Shown here piece after piece: positions 25,438-32,965 of a DNA stretch of 64,000 nt; the first letter of the stretch is position 1; every line of letters starts with the position of its first letter. This stretch comes from JAWLCA01 sp041687395 (GTDB lineage Bacteria; Pseudomonadota; Alphaproteobacteria; Rhodobacterales; Rhodobacteraceae). The DNA lies in assembly GCA_041687395.1 (NCBI GenBank), contig JAWLCA010000005.1, positions 1-64,000 on the forward strand. The letters are read 5' to 3'. The notes under the pieces were generated by a model. The model did no database searches and had not been told where the DNA came from. It saw only the letters and a program-made list of their open reading frames with translations. The position numbers and the translations under genes were made by a program.

Positions 25438-25830
25438 TTATGGTGGTGCCTTTCTTTTCCCTCGGTGATCCTTCACTAATGAAGCGGCAGGAACGGGCGG
25501 TAAATCATTCTTGGTAGCCGGTGAGGCTGGAAATATCTAGCTATCTCGGCTGGGAGCGCAAAGTTTGCCTCAAGGTATGTAAGTCTTTTCCAGTTCAGCG
25601 TGATGGCCCAGTCTGCCAGCGTATCCGTGAACACCCGGTATTCATCGCGGGAGGATAAGCCCGGCTAGTTGAGGTCGCGCCGACCCGCACAAGGTGCGGG
25701 GAACTGCACTGCTATTCAGATCGTGGTAGCTGCGCCCGCTCCGGCCGAGGCGCTGCGGAGCTAATCAAGCCGTCTCTGCCCATGAGGGCAACTGTCCTCA
25801 GCACAAAGCCTTCGGGGCGAGCCATCTTGG
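25438..25830 (-). pseudogene. degraded region with a C-terminal gene fragment at 25476-25664
   Basis: On the minus strand 25476-25664 reads SRDEYRVFTDTLADWAITLN, then WKRLTYLEANFALPAEIARY and ends PRMIYRPFLPLH. It looks coding but has a stop just upstream and no ATG before the late methionine. It seems to be the tail of a lost gene. I do not recognise the family. The remainder of the gap shows no gene. Confidence 0.4.
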
Positions 25831-26310
25831 TCACGGCAAGGCATTCTGGCGGTCTCTGATCGAAGCCCCCCAATCCGCAAGGGTCTTGATGTCGGCAAGG
25901 ATTTCATCTGGCGGCGGCACCGCGCCGTCCCGGGCGCGTGACGGGTCGTGTGCCTCCACGAGGTCACTGCACTTTTTGAAGTTCTTGCGGAACGTCTCGA
26001 CATCCGAAGCTTCAATGACTGTCACCCGCTTTAGGTTCTTGGTGTCGATATAGTCCCGGTGGCGGTGGATGACCCCGGCAAAGGCGACATCTTCCAGCCC
26101 GCGTTCCCACGTCGCCCGCAGCCGGTCATAGAGTCTCACGGCCGCGTCCCTGTATCCTTCTTCATCGTTCGCGTCATAGACTTTGCGCGCATCTCGCGCC
26201 GCCTTTTCCAGCTTGTCGATCCGGTCGCGGATGCCGGCGTGTTGCCAAGGCAAGCCGTCCGTGACCAGCGTCGGCCGCTTCGTCAAGTTCTGCAGCATAG
26301 GCTTCGCTCG
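25831..26310 (-). pseudogene. C-terminal fragment of an AAA-family ATPase-like protein
   Basis: The conserved-looking part is DRIDKLEKAARDARKVYD, DRLRATWERGLEDVAFAGVI, HRHRDYIDTKNLKRVTVIEA and ends DWGASIRDRQNALP. This resembles, from memory, the C-terminal helical region of large AAA ATPases in restriction and defence loci. The frame continues to 26466 but that part looks non-coding, and a different frame (26174-26413) looks more protein-like. I therefore infer a frameshift or fusion of debris. No P-loop remains. Confidence 0.45.
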
Positions 26311-26438
26311 CGGCGAGGGTGACGAACGTAAGGTCGAGTACATTGCCCAACGGCTGAACAGCGGGGTCGTGGTGATTGTCCGCGTGATGCATGGCACGAA
26401 GGCGAGCCGCCATTCTGAGAGTGCCCAGCGCCCTTGCC

Positions 26439-26545
26439 GTAACTTGTAACGTAACTTAACGGCCAAAACTGCTATGCGGGGCGCTACGGTGCCCCGCCTT
26501 TTTATTTCCCTGTACTTTCCGACCTAAGTTACGGTTACAAGTTAC
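26439..26545 (+). terminator. rho-independent terminator bracketed by a 20-bp inverted repeat
   Basis: GCGGGGC (26476-26482) pairs with GCCCCGC (26491-26497), followed by CTTTTTA: a strong terminator on the plus strand. It is bracketed by 26439-26458 and 26525-26545, inverted copies of GTAACTTGTAACGTAACTTA with one inserted base. No plus-strand gene ends just upstream, so the structure is either a relic of a lost gene or a recombination or protein-binding site. Confidence 0.6.
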
Positions 26546-26713
26546 AAATCCTTCAAGCTCCACAAAACGCCAATGGTCAATTGCCCCACTGGGGACGTCC
26601 AGGGAGGTCACCCCTGCGTTGCGTTGGGCAGGTGCGCTGGGCTTGCTGTAATGGGCCTGTGCGGCCCTCCCATGCGCGCCTTGGGGGATGTATGCCGGTG
26701 CCGGTGGGTAGGA

Positions 26714-27466
26714 TCAGTTCACGGTCAGGCTCTGGGTCTGCCAGCTTCCCGCATCGGGGAAATACCGTGTGGTGCCGCTGAACGTGCCGCGCAGCATCGC
26801 GCCGAACCCGTTCTGGGCATCAAAGTGGCCGTTCACCTCATATACGCAGTCACCGATATGTCGTGTGCCCGGCCCGGCCCTGCGCGAGAACACCGCAGTT
26901 GATGGCGCGACCAGCGCGCTGCGAACATCAGCTTGGATCATCACGAAGGCTTCGCCTGCCTTGGCGTCGGTGCACTGGCGCACTCGCGCAGCTTCCTGTT
27001 CAGCGGCGCGGCGGTCCGCTTCAACTTCACGCCGTGCAAGTTCGTGTTCGTATTCGTCGGGCCGCAATTCGCGCAGTTCTGCAAACCAACGCTCTCGATC
27101 CACCGTCACCAACTCCGCCAGATAGGCATCCGGATCGGAAGTCCGCAGCGCCGCCCAGCGCTCTTCACGGTCTTCGACATGAGCCTGAAAAGCAACCAGC
27201 GCAAAGACACCCGCAAGCACAAACACCACCGCGCCCCTCAGCCGCCCGCGCAGCCTTGGCAGCCCCCGACCTGTGATTAGGGCGAACAGCCCAAGCAGGG
27301 TCAACGTCAGCGTCAGTAGCAGGGCTACAGAAGACGGCATCAGCGGCACTGTTGCGAGCGCCACGATAAAGAAGCTGAATTCGGCGGTGGCGATCAGTAG
27401 GCGGCCAAGGAATGGTGGCACATCAAACTCACATCTGTGGCAAAGGCTGCCGCACAGTGTGCACAT
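26714..27466 (-). CDS. membrane protein with N-terminal Cys motif, 250 aa
   Basis: The protein starts MCTLCGSLCHRCEFDVP, a possible zinc knuckle, followed by three hydrophobic stretches between about 20 and 95 (LLIATAEFSFFIVALATVPL; SVALLLTLTLTLLGLFALI; VVFVLAGVFALVAF). A charged coiled-coil-like segment (ELRPDEYEHELARREVEADR) follows. The C-terminal 75 residues contain VRSALVAPSTAVFSRRAG and HIGDCVYEVNGHFDAQNGFG, probably a periplasmic or cytoplasmic beta domain. I recognise no named family. The gene is divergent from the controller protein gene and shares its C-box-containing intergenic region, so it may be regulated by it. Confidence 0.65.
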   Translation of the reverse strand: MCTLCGSLCHRCEFDVPPFLGRLLIATAEFSFFIVALATVPLMPSSVALLLTLTLTLLGLFALITGRGLPRLRGRLRGAVVFVLAGVFALVAFQAHVEDREERWAALRTSDPDAYLAELVTVDRERWFAELRELRPDEYEHELARREVEADRRAAEQEAARVRQCTDAKAGEAFVMIQADVRSALVAPSTAVFSRRAGPGTRHIGDCVYEVNGHFDAQNGFGAMLRGTFSGTTRYFPDAGSWQTQSLTVN

Positions 27467-27492
27467 CTAGAATCGGCCGACAATGAAAATGA

Positions 27493-27518
27493 GACTTATA
27501 GTCTGTAGATCAATAGTC
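27493..27518 (+). promoter_or_regulatory. C-box operators of the controller protein
   Basis: GACTTATAGTC (27493-27503), then TGTA, then GATCAATAGTC (27508-27518). The first is an exact GACT-N3-AGTC C-box and the second is close to it. Two C-boxes separated by four bases are the standard operator of restriction-modification controller proteins. The gene start is 22 bp downstream, allowing autoregulation. Confidence 0.75.
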
Positions 27519-27540
27519 TACGTGACTGCGCAATGGCCGC

Positions 27541-27753
27541 ATGGATATCAAGGCGGTCGTGGGCAGAAACGTGAAGCAGTACCGAGAGGCCAAAGGCCTC
27601 TCGCAAGAGCAGCTTGCGTTCGAGGCTGACCTGCACCGCACCTATGTCAGCGGCGTCGAGCGCGGGGTACGAAACCCCACGGTCCTTATCGTCGCCAAGC
27701 TCGCTGTGGCACTGGGAGTGGAGCCGTCTAAGTTATTGGAATTTAAGGCTTAG
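27541..27753 (+). CDS. orphan restriction-modification controller (C) protein, XRE family, 70 aa
   Basis: MDIKAVVGRNVKQYREAKGL followed by SQEQLAFEADLHRTYVSGVE and RNPTVLIVAKLAVALGVEP is the compact five-helix fold of C.AhdI/C.Esp1396I-type controllers, at their usual length. The C-box pair just upstream supports the assignment. No methyltransferase or endonuclease follows; the next feature is the tRNA. It may be a leftover of a lost R-M system, or it may control the divergent membrane protein. Possession of a free C protein can also interfere with entry of R-M systems of the same specificity, which is known for cognate controllers. Confidence 0.8.
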   Translation: MDIKAVVGRNVKQYREAKGLSQEQLAFEADLHRTYVSGVERGVRNPTVLIVAKLAVALGVEPSKLLEFKA

Positions 27754-27764
27754 TTCGAGAAGAC

Positions 27765-27840
27765 TGGTGCCGCTGAAGGGACTCGAACCCCCGACCCCAT
27801 CATTACGAATGACGTGCTCTACCAGCTGAGCTACAGCGGC
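27765..27840 (-). tRNA. intact tRNA-Thr(CGU) carried inside the island
   Basis: The 76-nt gene folds as a normal tRNA: acceptor GCCGCTG/CAGCGGC, D-arm GCTC..GAGC, anticodon stem CGTCA/TGATG with loop TTCGTAA (anticodon CGT), T-arm with TTCGAGT, and encoded CCA. It reads the ACG threonine codon. It is identical to what the two flanking half-genes (1334-1380 and 27938-27975) would make when joined. It therefore can replace the disrupted chromosomal copy. Its upstream side (27841-27937) carries the island's right arm region. Confidence 0.95.
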
Positions 27841-27937
27841 ATCCTTCTCGGCCTAGGCCCTACTATGGCCCTACTAACAATTCAACTCCCTGCCTAACCC
27901 ATTGGCCTAACACGTCTTTCACGAGCGGACCCGCTAC
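27841..27937. promoter_or_regulatory. right-end candidate integrase arm sites
   Basis: Two direct GGCCCTACTA copies at 27856-27865 and 27867-27876 are 11 bp apart, and CTAACAC/TTTCAC lies at 27907-27922. The same motifs occur at the left end (1429-1537). The core TTACGAATG begins at 27938. GACCC lies 5 bp before it, as in the tRNA itself, so the island attP may partly mimic the tRNA. Confidence 0.55.
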
Positions 27938-27975
27938 TTACGAATGACGTGCTCTACCAGCTGAGCTACAGCGGC
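27938..27975 (-). pseudogene. 5' half of chromosomal tRNA-Thr(CGU), island attR
   Basis: These 38 bases equal 27803-27840 of the intact tRNA: acceptor 5' strand, D-arm, anticodon 5' stem and loop. The identity stops at the core TTACGAATG (27938-27946). It still has the original chromosomal promoter at 27984-28012, so a 38-nt tRNA half plus downstream sequence should be transcribed. Confidence 0.85.
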
Positions 27976-27983
27976 CCGCCGCT

Positions 27984-28012
27984 CTCATAGGACCGCCCCC
28001 GGTCAAGGTCAA
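27984..28012 (-). promoter_or_regulatory. original promoter of chromosomal tRNA-Thr
   Basis: On the minus strand TTGACC (28007-28012), a 17-bp spacer, then TATGAG (27984-27989), 8 bp before the tRNA 5' end at 27975. This is a good sigma-70 promoter in the expected place. It now drives the tRNA half and, by readthrough of about 100 bp, possibly the intact island tRNA. Confidence 0.6.
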
Positions 28013-28019
28013 CCGCAAT

Positions 28020-29465
28020 TCACCGCTCCCGTTCAGCCTCGCCGTCCACCACCTCGGCTTCGACCTCCGCGTCGGGCTTGCGGCCGTTCGACGCGCCGAC
28101 CAGAAGCGGCAGGAGTTCTGTCTGGGTAGCGCTCGGGCCCGACGAGTCGGGCGGCTCCATCCAGCTGAGCGTGTCGAAACCGCCGCAGTTCTCGCAGGTC
28201 GGCACCCAGTGGCTGTGGATGTTGTGGCACTTCTCGCAGGTCCACTGCGGGCCGCGACTGGCGGTCAACGCCTTCGACAGCCAGCCGCGCACGACGGCAT
28301 CATCCTCGCCCTCGCCACGGGCGATCGCGGCCATGATCGTCAGCACGCGGGCGGTCGGATGGGTTTCTACCAGATCCCCCAGCGCCCGGCGGGCTTCGGG
28401 GAATTCCTCGGCCGCGATCAGAAGCTCGGCCTTCAGCAGGCGCGACTCCTCATGCTCGGGGCGATCGTCGATCAGCAGGCGGAAGCGCTTCAGGCGCTCG
28501 GTCGGGGTCTCATCCGGCACGATCTCGGCGAAGGCTGCAGCCAGATCGGGATGCGGGCGGGCGAGCCAGGCCTTGTGCAACACGCGGGTCGCGTATTTCG
28601 GCTTGCCCCCGGCGATGTAGCTGCGCGCGGCCATGCAGGCGGCGGGGATCAGGTCAGGTGACAGCTTGTTCGCGGCGATCGCGGCCTCGCGCGCCTCGAT
28701 GCTGCTGCCTTCGTCAAAGACGTCGCGCGCCTCTTGCAGGGCCAGGATCGCATCGCGCCGGCGGTAGACGTCGCGCGGCAGATGGCCGGTGCTTGCCTTG
28801 GCGCTCAGCGTCTTGCGCGCGCCTTTCCAGTCGTGCTCGTCCGCCTGCAGCTTCAACAGCAGGTCCTGCATCTCGGCATGCTTCGGCTTCAGCGCAAAGG
28901 CCTTTTTCGCCAGCTTCAGGGCCACGGCCGTGTCGCCCGCTGCAAGGCGCTGCTTCACCAGCCCGCGGATCCCGGCAAAGCGCGTCCGCTCGTCGCTCAG
29001 CAGGCGCTTGTAGGCGGCTTCGGCCGCAGAGGTATCGCCCACCATTTCCGAGGCCTGCGCGGTGATCAGCGTGGTCAGTTCGGGGCGGCGCAGCAGTTTT
29101 TCCGCGCGTTCCGCCTTGCGACGGGCCAGATGCCCCTCGCCCGAGGCCAGCGCCACCATCCCGTCCGACAGCGCCTGAAAGCCGCGCCGCTCGCGCGAGC
29201 GGTCGAAATAGCGCGAGATAGCGGTCTCGTCGCCATTCAGGAACCGAAGGACCGAGACGAGGAAGCCCATCAGCAGCATCAGGATCCACAGCGCCAGCAT
29301 CAGCAGCAGCACCAGAATCACCGCCTGCAACGGCCCCAGCGTCATCTCGAAACCGGCGACCGACAGGCGCAGGCCCTCGTCGCTTTCGACAAGAAGCGCG
29401 GCACCATAGGTCAGCCCGGCGACCACGGCGACGAAGAGGATAATCTTCAAAAGGGACCAGATCAT
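28020..29465 (-). CDS. hemY: HemY-family TPR membrane protein, 481 aa
   Basis: Two N-terminal membrane helices (LLKIILFVAVVAGLTYGAAL; LQAVILVLLLMLALWILMLL) precede a run of TPR-like helical repeats from about 90 to 400, the HemY_N/TPR layout of the family encoded next to hemD. The C-terminus carries WTCEKCHNIHSHWVPTCENC, a four-cysteine zinc ribbon, which E. coli HemY lacks. It is an inner-membrane protein, proposed to help organise haem biosynthesis; it is not an oxidase. It follows the Mic60-like gene with a 10-bp gap, in the order hemD, mic60-like, hemY. The gene begins at the first chromosomal base beyond the tRNA promoter region. Confidence 0.85.
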   Translation of the reverse strand: MIWSLLKIILFVAVVAGLTYGAALLVESDEGLRLSVAGFEMTLGPLQAVILVLLLMLALWILMLLMGFLVSVLRFLNGDETAISRYFDRSRERRGFQALSDGMVALASGEGHLARRKAERAEKLLRRPELTTLITAQASEMVGDTSAAEAAYKRLLSDERTRFAGIRGLVKQRLAAGDTAVALKLAKKAFALKPKHAEMQDLLLKLQADEHDWKGARKTLSAKASTGHLPRDVYRRRDAILALQEARDVFDEGSSIEAREAAIAANKLSPDLIPAACMAARSYIAGGKPKYATRVLHKAWLARPHPDLAAAFAEIVPDETPTERLKRFRLLIDDRPEHEESRLLKAELLIAAEEFPEARRALGDLVETHPTARVLTIMAAIARGEGEDDAVVRGWLSKALTASRGPQWTCEKCHNIHSHWVPTCENCGGFDTLSWMEPPDSSGPSATQTELLPLLVGASNGRKPDAEVEAEVVDGEAERER

Positions 29466-29475
29466 GTCGCCGTCC

Positions 29476-30981
29476 TCACTGGGGGTCTATCTCTGTGGAC
29501 ACCGTCTGCACGGCCTCCACCGCGGCCAGCCGGTTGCGGGCCTGGGTCTGCCATTCGGAAAGCGGGGCCTGCGCGGCCTCGGGCAGCGTCTCGATCTCGG
29601 CCACGGCAGTCGTCAGGTCGCCCGCGCGCAGCGCCGCCTCGGCCCGCGACAGGATCGCGTCCGCATCGTCTCCCTCGCGCGGCGACAGGCTGCGCAGCGC
29701 CACCTGCGACCGCAGGAAGCTGCCGAAGCGGTCCAGCGGCGCGTCTGGCGCCTCGTCGGCTGCCATGGCCTCCGACAGCGCGGCGCGGGCGGCTTCCGGG
29801 TAGCTCTGCTGCAGGGCGGCCAGCGTCGGAACGCCGTCGCGGGCCGCGTCCAGCGCCGGCGGGACGGCCACGCCCGCGGATTCCAGCGCCTCCACTCCGG
29901 GCGACAGCGGCGCGCCGCTTTCCAGCGCCGCCGACAGCTGCGCCAGCGCCGCGCGGGCAGCGGAGCTGGAGGCAATCGCCTCCGCCTCGGCCGCGCGGGC
30001 GGCGAGTTCTTCCTCGGCCGCCTCGGCTGCGGCCCGCGCCGCCGCGGTTTCCTCGGCCGCCTCGGTGCTCAGGCGGTCCACTTCGGACTGCACTGCCGAA
30101 ACCTGCTCGCGCAGCGCGGAAAGCTCACCGGCATCGACATCGCTGCCCTCGGCCACCGGGCGGGCCTCCAGCGCGGCGAGGCGATCCTCCAGCGCAGCAA
30201 GCGCGTCCGCGCTCCCCGCCACGGCCGGGTCTGCAATCCGCGCCTCGATCTCCGCCAGCCGCTCTTCCAGCACCGTCGTGTCGCCGTCTTCCCCCGGTGC
30301 GCCGCGCAGCGCCTCAAGCTCGGCCTCCAGCGCCGCGATCTCGGCTGCGCGCGCCTCGGCCTCGGCCGAGATCTCCGCGCGCAGGTCCCCGAGCGCCGCA
30401 TCCGCGCCACTGTCGGCCTGGGGCAGGAAGGGCAGCGCCAGGTTCTGCGTCCATCCGTAGATCGCGAGGCCATAGCCCAGCACGGCAGCCAGAACGCCGC
30501 CCAGAAGGGGGGCAAGGAAACCGCCAGAGCGGCGCGGTTCCGCTGCCGGTGGCACGGACTGCGATTGCGATGCCTCGGGTTCGGATGGCACCTCCGGCAC
30601 CGTCTCGGCCAACGCCTGCTCGCCCTCGCGCCGGGGCTGATCTGCGGCCTCGACATGCGTCTCGGCCTCGGCAAGGTCCGTCAACTCCGTCTCGTCGATC
30701 GTCTCTGCCGCGGGCTCCGGCGTGACCGCGTCGGGCTCGACGGTCGATGCGCCGCTGTGATCCTCCTCGTCCGGGGTGGCCGTCACCGGATCGGGACGCG
30801 CCTCCTCGGCAAACATGTTCTCGGCCGGCTCGGGTGTCTCCGCCGCAATCGGCTCCTCGGGGCGGGACGCGCCTTCGACATCGGGCGATGCGCCCGGCTC
30901 TGCCACCCCCTCGGCGTCGGTGGGTTCCCCGGTCCGGGGCGTGTCTGCCCCACGCGTGGTCTTGCCGCGTCTTGACGCCAT
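29476..30981 (-). CDS. Mic60/mitofilin-like membrane protein, 501 aa
   Basis: A 190-residue acidic, low-complexity N-terminal region is followed by one membrane helix (GGFLAPLLGGVLAAVLGYGL near 178-198). A long Ala/Glu-rich coiled coil (about 220-370) and a C-terminal helical domain with LDRFGSFLRSQVALRSLSP come next. The architecture and the position between hemD and hemY fit alphaproteobacterial COG4223/Mic60 homologues. These are proposed relatives of mitochondrial mitofilin that shape intracytoplasmic membranes. The coding strand is clear from coiled-coil periodicity; the long opposite ORFs are shadows of GC-rich third positions. Confidence 0.82.
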   Translation of the reverse strand: MASRRGKTTRGADTPRTGEPTDAEGVAEPGASPDVEGASRPEEPIAAETPEPAENMFAEEARPDPVTATPDEEDHSGASTVEPDAVTPEPAAETIDETELTDLAEAETHVEAADQPRREGEQALAETVPEVPSEPEASQSQSVPPAAEPRRSGGFLAPLLGGVLAAVLGYGLAIYGWTQNLALPFLPQADSGADAALGDLRAEISAEAEARAAEIAALEAELEALRGAPGEDGDTTVLEERLAEIEARIADPAVAGSADALAALEDRLAALEARPVAEGSDVDAGELSALREQVSAVQSEVDRLSTEAAEETAAARAAAEAAEEELAARAAEAEAIASSSAARAALAQLSAALESGAPLSPGVEALESAGVAVPPALDAARDGVPTLAALQQSYPEAARAALSEAMAADEAPDAPLDRFGSFLRSQVALRSLSPREGDDADAILSRAEAALRAGDLTTAVAEIETLPEAAQAPLSEWQTQARNRLAAVEAVQTVSTEIDPQ

Positions 30982-31090
30982 GTCACCCCCTGTGCATCGG
31001 CAGCGCCTGAAAAGCTGCGCCGTCTCATCTCTGCGAAAGGATGTTAGCCCGGCACCCGGCCATCCTCAACCGCTCAATCGCGCCGGGGCG

Positions 31091-31804
31091 CTAACGGTTC
31101 CGCAGCAGATCCGTCAGCGCGGCGATCATCGCGGGCGCATCCGCCGCCGCGGCCACCCGCGCGGGGCGCGCGCCCGCCGCCGCGCAATCGTCCCAGACAG
31201 CAGCCGCCGCCGCACTGATCGCGACCGGATGAAGCCGTGCCCGCACCGTGCCCGCCGCCTCCGCCAGCAGCGCGGCCGACCGGGGCGAGAACAGCGGCAC
31301 CAGCACCTCGGCCGCCGGATCTGCCAGCAAGGCCCGCGCCTCGGCCGAAAGGGGCTGCGCCACCTGATCGTAAACCACCGCCGCCGTCGTCGGGATGCCG
31401 CCTGCGGTCAGCCGCCCCGACACATCGCCCGCCGCATGGGCGCCCCGCAGGTGCAACAGCGGCCCCGCAGGCCGCGCGGCCAGAATCCCGGCAACCAGCG
31501 ACTCGGCATCCCCGCCCGCGACCGATACCTGCGAAAACCCCGCCGCCCGCGCAGCATCGGCGGTCCGCTCGCCCACACACCAGACCGGCCAGTGCCGCCG
31601 CGCCTCTGCCGCCGCAAAGGCGGCCACGCCGTTCTCGGATGTGAAGATCAGCCCCGCCGCCGTGCCTGGATCGACCGCCAGCCCGCGCGGCACGATTTCG
31701 ATCAGCGGGGCTATGACCACCGGCAACTCGCGCCCCAGCGCGGCCGCGAAATCACGCACGAACCGTTCCGATTGCGCCCGTGGCCGGGTCAGCAGCAGCT
31801 TCAT
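31091..31804 (-). CDS. hemD: uroporphyrinogen-III synthase, 237 aa
   Basis: MKLLLTRPRAQSERFVRDFA followed by IAPLIEIVPR and LIFTSENGVAAF, WCVGERTADAARAAGF, LLHLRGAHAAGDVS and VLVPLFSPRSAALL matches the two alternating lobes of HemD. The enzyme closes hydroxymethylbilane into uroporphyrinogen III in haem, bacteriochlorophyll and cobalamin synthesis. I take the ATG at 31804; the open frame continues far upstream, but only as antisense of tsaD. It is divergent from tsaD (82 bp apart) and heads the hemD/mic60-like/hemY group. Similarity among HemD proteins is low, so motif order carries the call. Confidence 0.85.
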   Translation of the reverse strand: MKLLLTRPRAQSERFVRDFAAALGRELPVVIAPLIEIVPRGLAVDPGTAAGLIFTSENGVAAFAAAEARRHWPVWCVGERTADAARAAGFSQVSVAGGDAESLVAGILAARPAGPLLHLRGAHAAGDVSGRLTAGGIPTTAAVVYDQVAQPLSAEARALLADPAAEVLVPLFSPRSAALLAEAAGTVRARLHPVAISAAAAAVWDDCAAAGARPARVAAAADAPAMIAALTDLLRNR

Positions 31805-31885
31805 GCCCACCCCGCCGGGATTGTGAAGACCAGACCCCGGTGTTACCTGCCTGATGACCCCCCGGCAACCGCCCGAAACCGCACC

Positions 31886-32965
31886 ATGGCAACGCTCACG
31901 CTCCTCGGCCTGGAAAGCAGCTGCGACGACACCGCCGCCGCCGTGGTGCGCCATGCGCCGGGTGCCGCCCCGCAGATCCTCTCGTCCGTGGTCTATGACC
32001 AGACCGCGATCCATTCGGCCTTTGGCGGCGTGGTCCCCGAACTCGCCGCCCGCGCACATGCCGAAAAGATCGACCTGTGCGCCGAGGCCGCACTGGACGC
32101 CGCCGGCCTGACGCTGGCCGACCTCGATGGCATCGCCGTCACCGCCGGCCCCGGTCTGATCGGCGCGGTGCTGGCCGGCGTGATGTGCGCAAAGGGGATC
32201 GCCGCGGCCACCGGCCTGCCGCTGATCGGCGTCAACCACCTCGCCGGCCACGCCCTGACGCCGCGCCTCACCGACGGGCTGGATTTCCCCTACCTGATGC
32301 TCCTCGTCTCGGGCGGGCATTGCCAGTTCCTGCGCGTGGCGGGGCCGGAAACCTTCACCCGCCTCGGCGGCACCATCGACGACGCGCCGGGAGAGGCGTT
32401 CGACAAGGTCGCCAAACTCCTCGGCCTCCCCCAGCCCGGCGGCCCGGCGGTCGAAGGTGAGGCGCGTGCGGGCGACCCCGCCCGCTTCGCCCTGCCCCGC
32501 CCTCTGCTGGACCGGCCCGGCTGCGATCTGTCTTTCTCCGGCCTGAAAACCGCCGTCCTGCGCACCCGCGACAGCCTGATCGCCGAGCACGGCGGCCTGA
32601 CGCACGCCGACCGCGCCGACCTCTGCGCCAGCTTTCAGGCCGCCGTGGCCGATGTTCTGGCCGAGAAATCACGCCGCGCGCTGGCGCTTTCCCCCGCCCC
32701 GGCCTTTGCCGTCGCCGGCGGCGTCGCCGCCAACGCCACGATCCGCGCGGCGCTCGAAGCCGTCGCGCAAGAGGCAGGCGCGCGCTTCGTCGCCCCGCCG
32801 CTCGCGCTCTGCACCGACAACGCCGCGATGATCGCCTGGGCGGGGATCGAGCGGATGCGCGCGGGCGCGCGCGACGACCTGACCCTCGCCGCCCGCCCGC
32901 GCTGGCCGCTGGACAGCACCAGCCCCGCGCTGATCGGGTCGGGCAAGCGGGGGGCCAAGGCATGA
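31886..32965 (+). CDS. tsaD: tRNA N6-adenosine threonylcarbamoyltransferase, 359 aa
   Basis: LGLESSCDDTAAAVV opens the ASKHA fold; HAEKI and VNHLAGHALTPRL supply the metal-binding histidines. SGGHCQFLRVAG and GGTIDDAPGEAFDKVAKLLG follow, and VAGGVAANATIR and LCTDNAAMIAWAG close the site. TsaD transfers threonylcarbamoyl to A37 of ANN-decoding tRNAs, which include the tRNA-Thr of this window. The ATG at 31886 is the start of homology; the open frame back to 30776 is antisense to hemD and the Mic60-like gene. It overlaps gpsA by ATGA. Confidence 0.95.
   Translation: MATLTLLGLESSCDDTAAAVVRHAPGAAPQILSSVVYDQTAIHSAFGGVVPELAARAHAEKIDLCAEAALDAAGLTLADLDGIAVTAGPGLIGAVLAGVMCAKGIAAATGLPLIGVNHLAGHALTPRLTDGLDFPYLMLLVSGGHCQFLRVAGPETFTRLGGTIDDAPGEAFDKVAKLLGLPQPGGPAVEGEARAGDPARFALPRPLLDRPGCDLSFSGLKTAVLRTRDSLIAEHGGLTHADRADLCASFQAAVADVLAEKSRRALALSPAPAFAVAGGVAANATIRAALEAVAQEAGARFVAPPLALCTDNAAMIAWAGIERMRAGARDDLTLAARPRWPLDSTSPALIGSGKRGAKA

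Larger units (their letters stand above)
1381..27937. mobile_element. 26.6-kb genomic island inserted in tRNA-Thr(CGU), carrying defence genes and its own tRNA-Thr
   Basis: The limits come from the two tRNA halves that flank it (1334-1380 and 27938-27975) and share TTACGAATG. The interior has an integrase, AlpA-like factors, a PrimPol-helicase, IS remnants and at least six nuclease or helicase modules. Base composition is uneven and often lower in GC than the flanks, most visibly at 5318-6780. Motifs CCCTACTA and CTAACAC..TTTCAC occur just inside both ends, as expected for integrase arm sites. The integrase sits near the middle rather than at an end, so the island may be composite. An alternative reading puts the right boundary at the intact tRNA (27811). 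Confidence 0.75.

Noticed and set aside
26581..26713. A fourth iteron array near the membrane protein gene
   Set aside because: The stretch is GC-rich with GGGC-type repeats but lacks phased AAACC units.
28734..30725. Long plus-strand ORFs over hemY and the Mic60-like gene (also 29464-30975)
   Set aside because: They are antisense to convincing genes, rich in Arg, Gln and Pro, and have no motifs; GC-rich third positions keep the opposite strand open.
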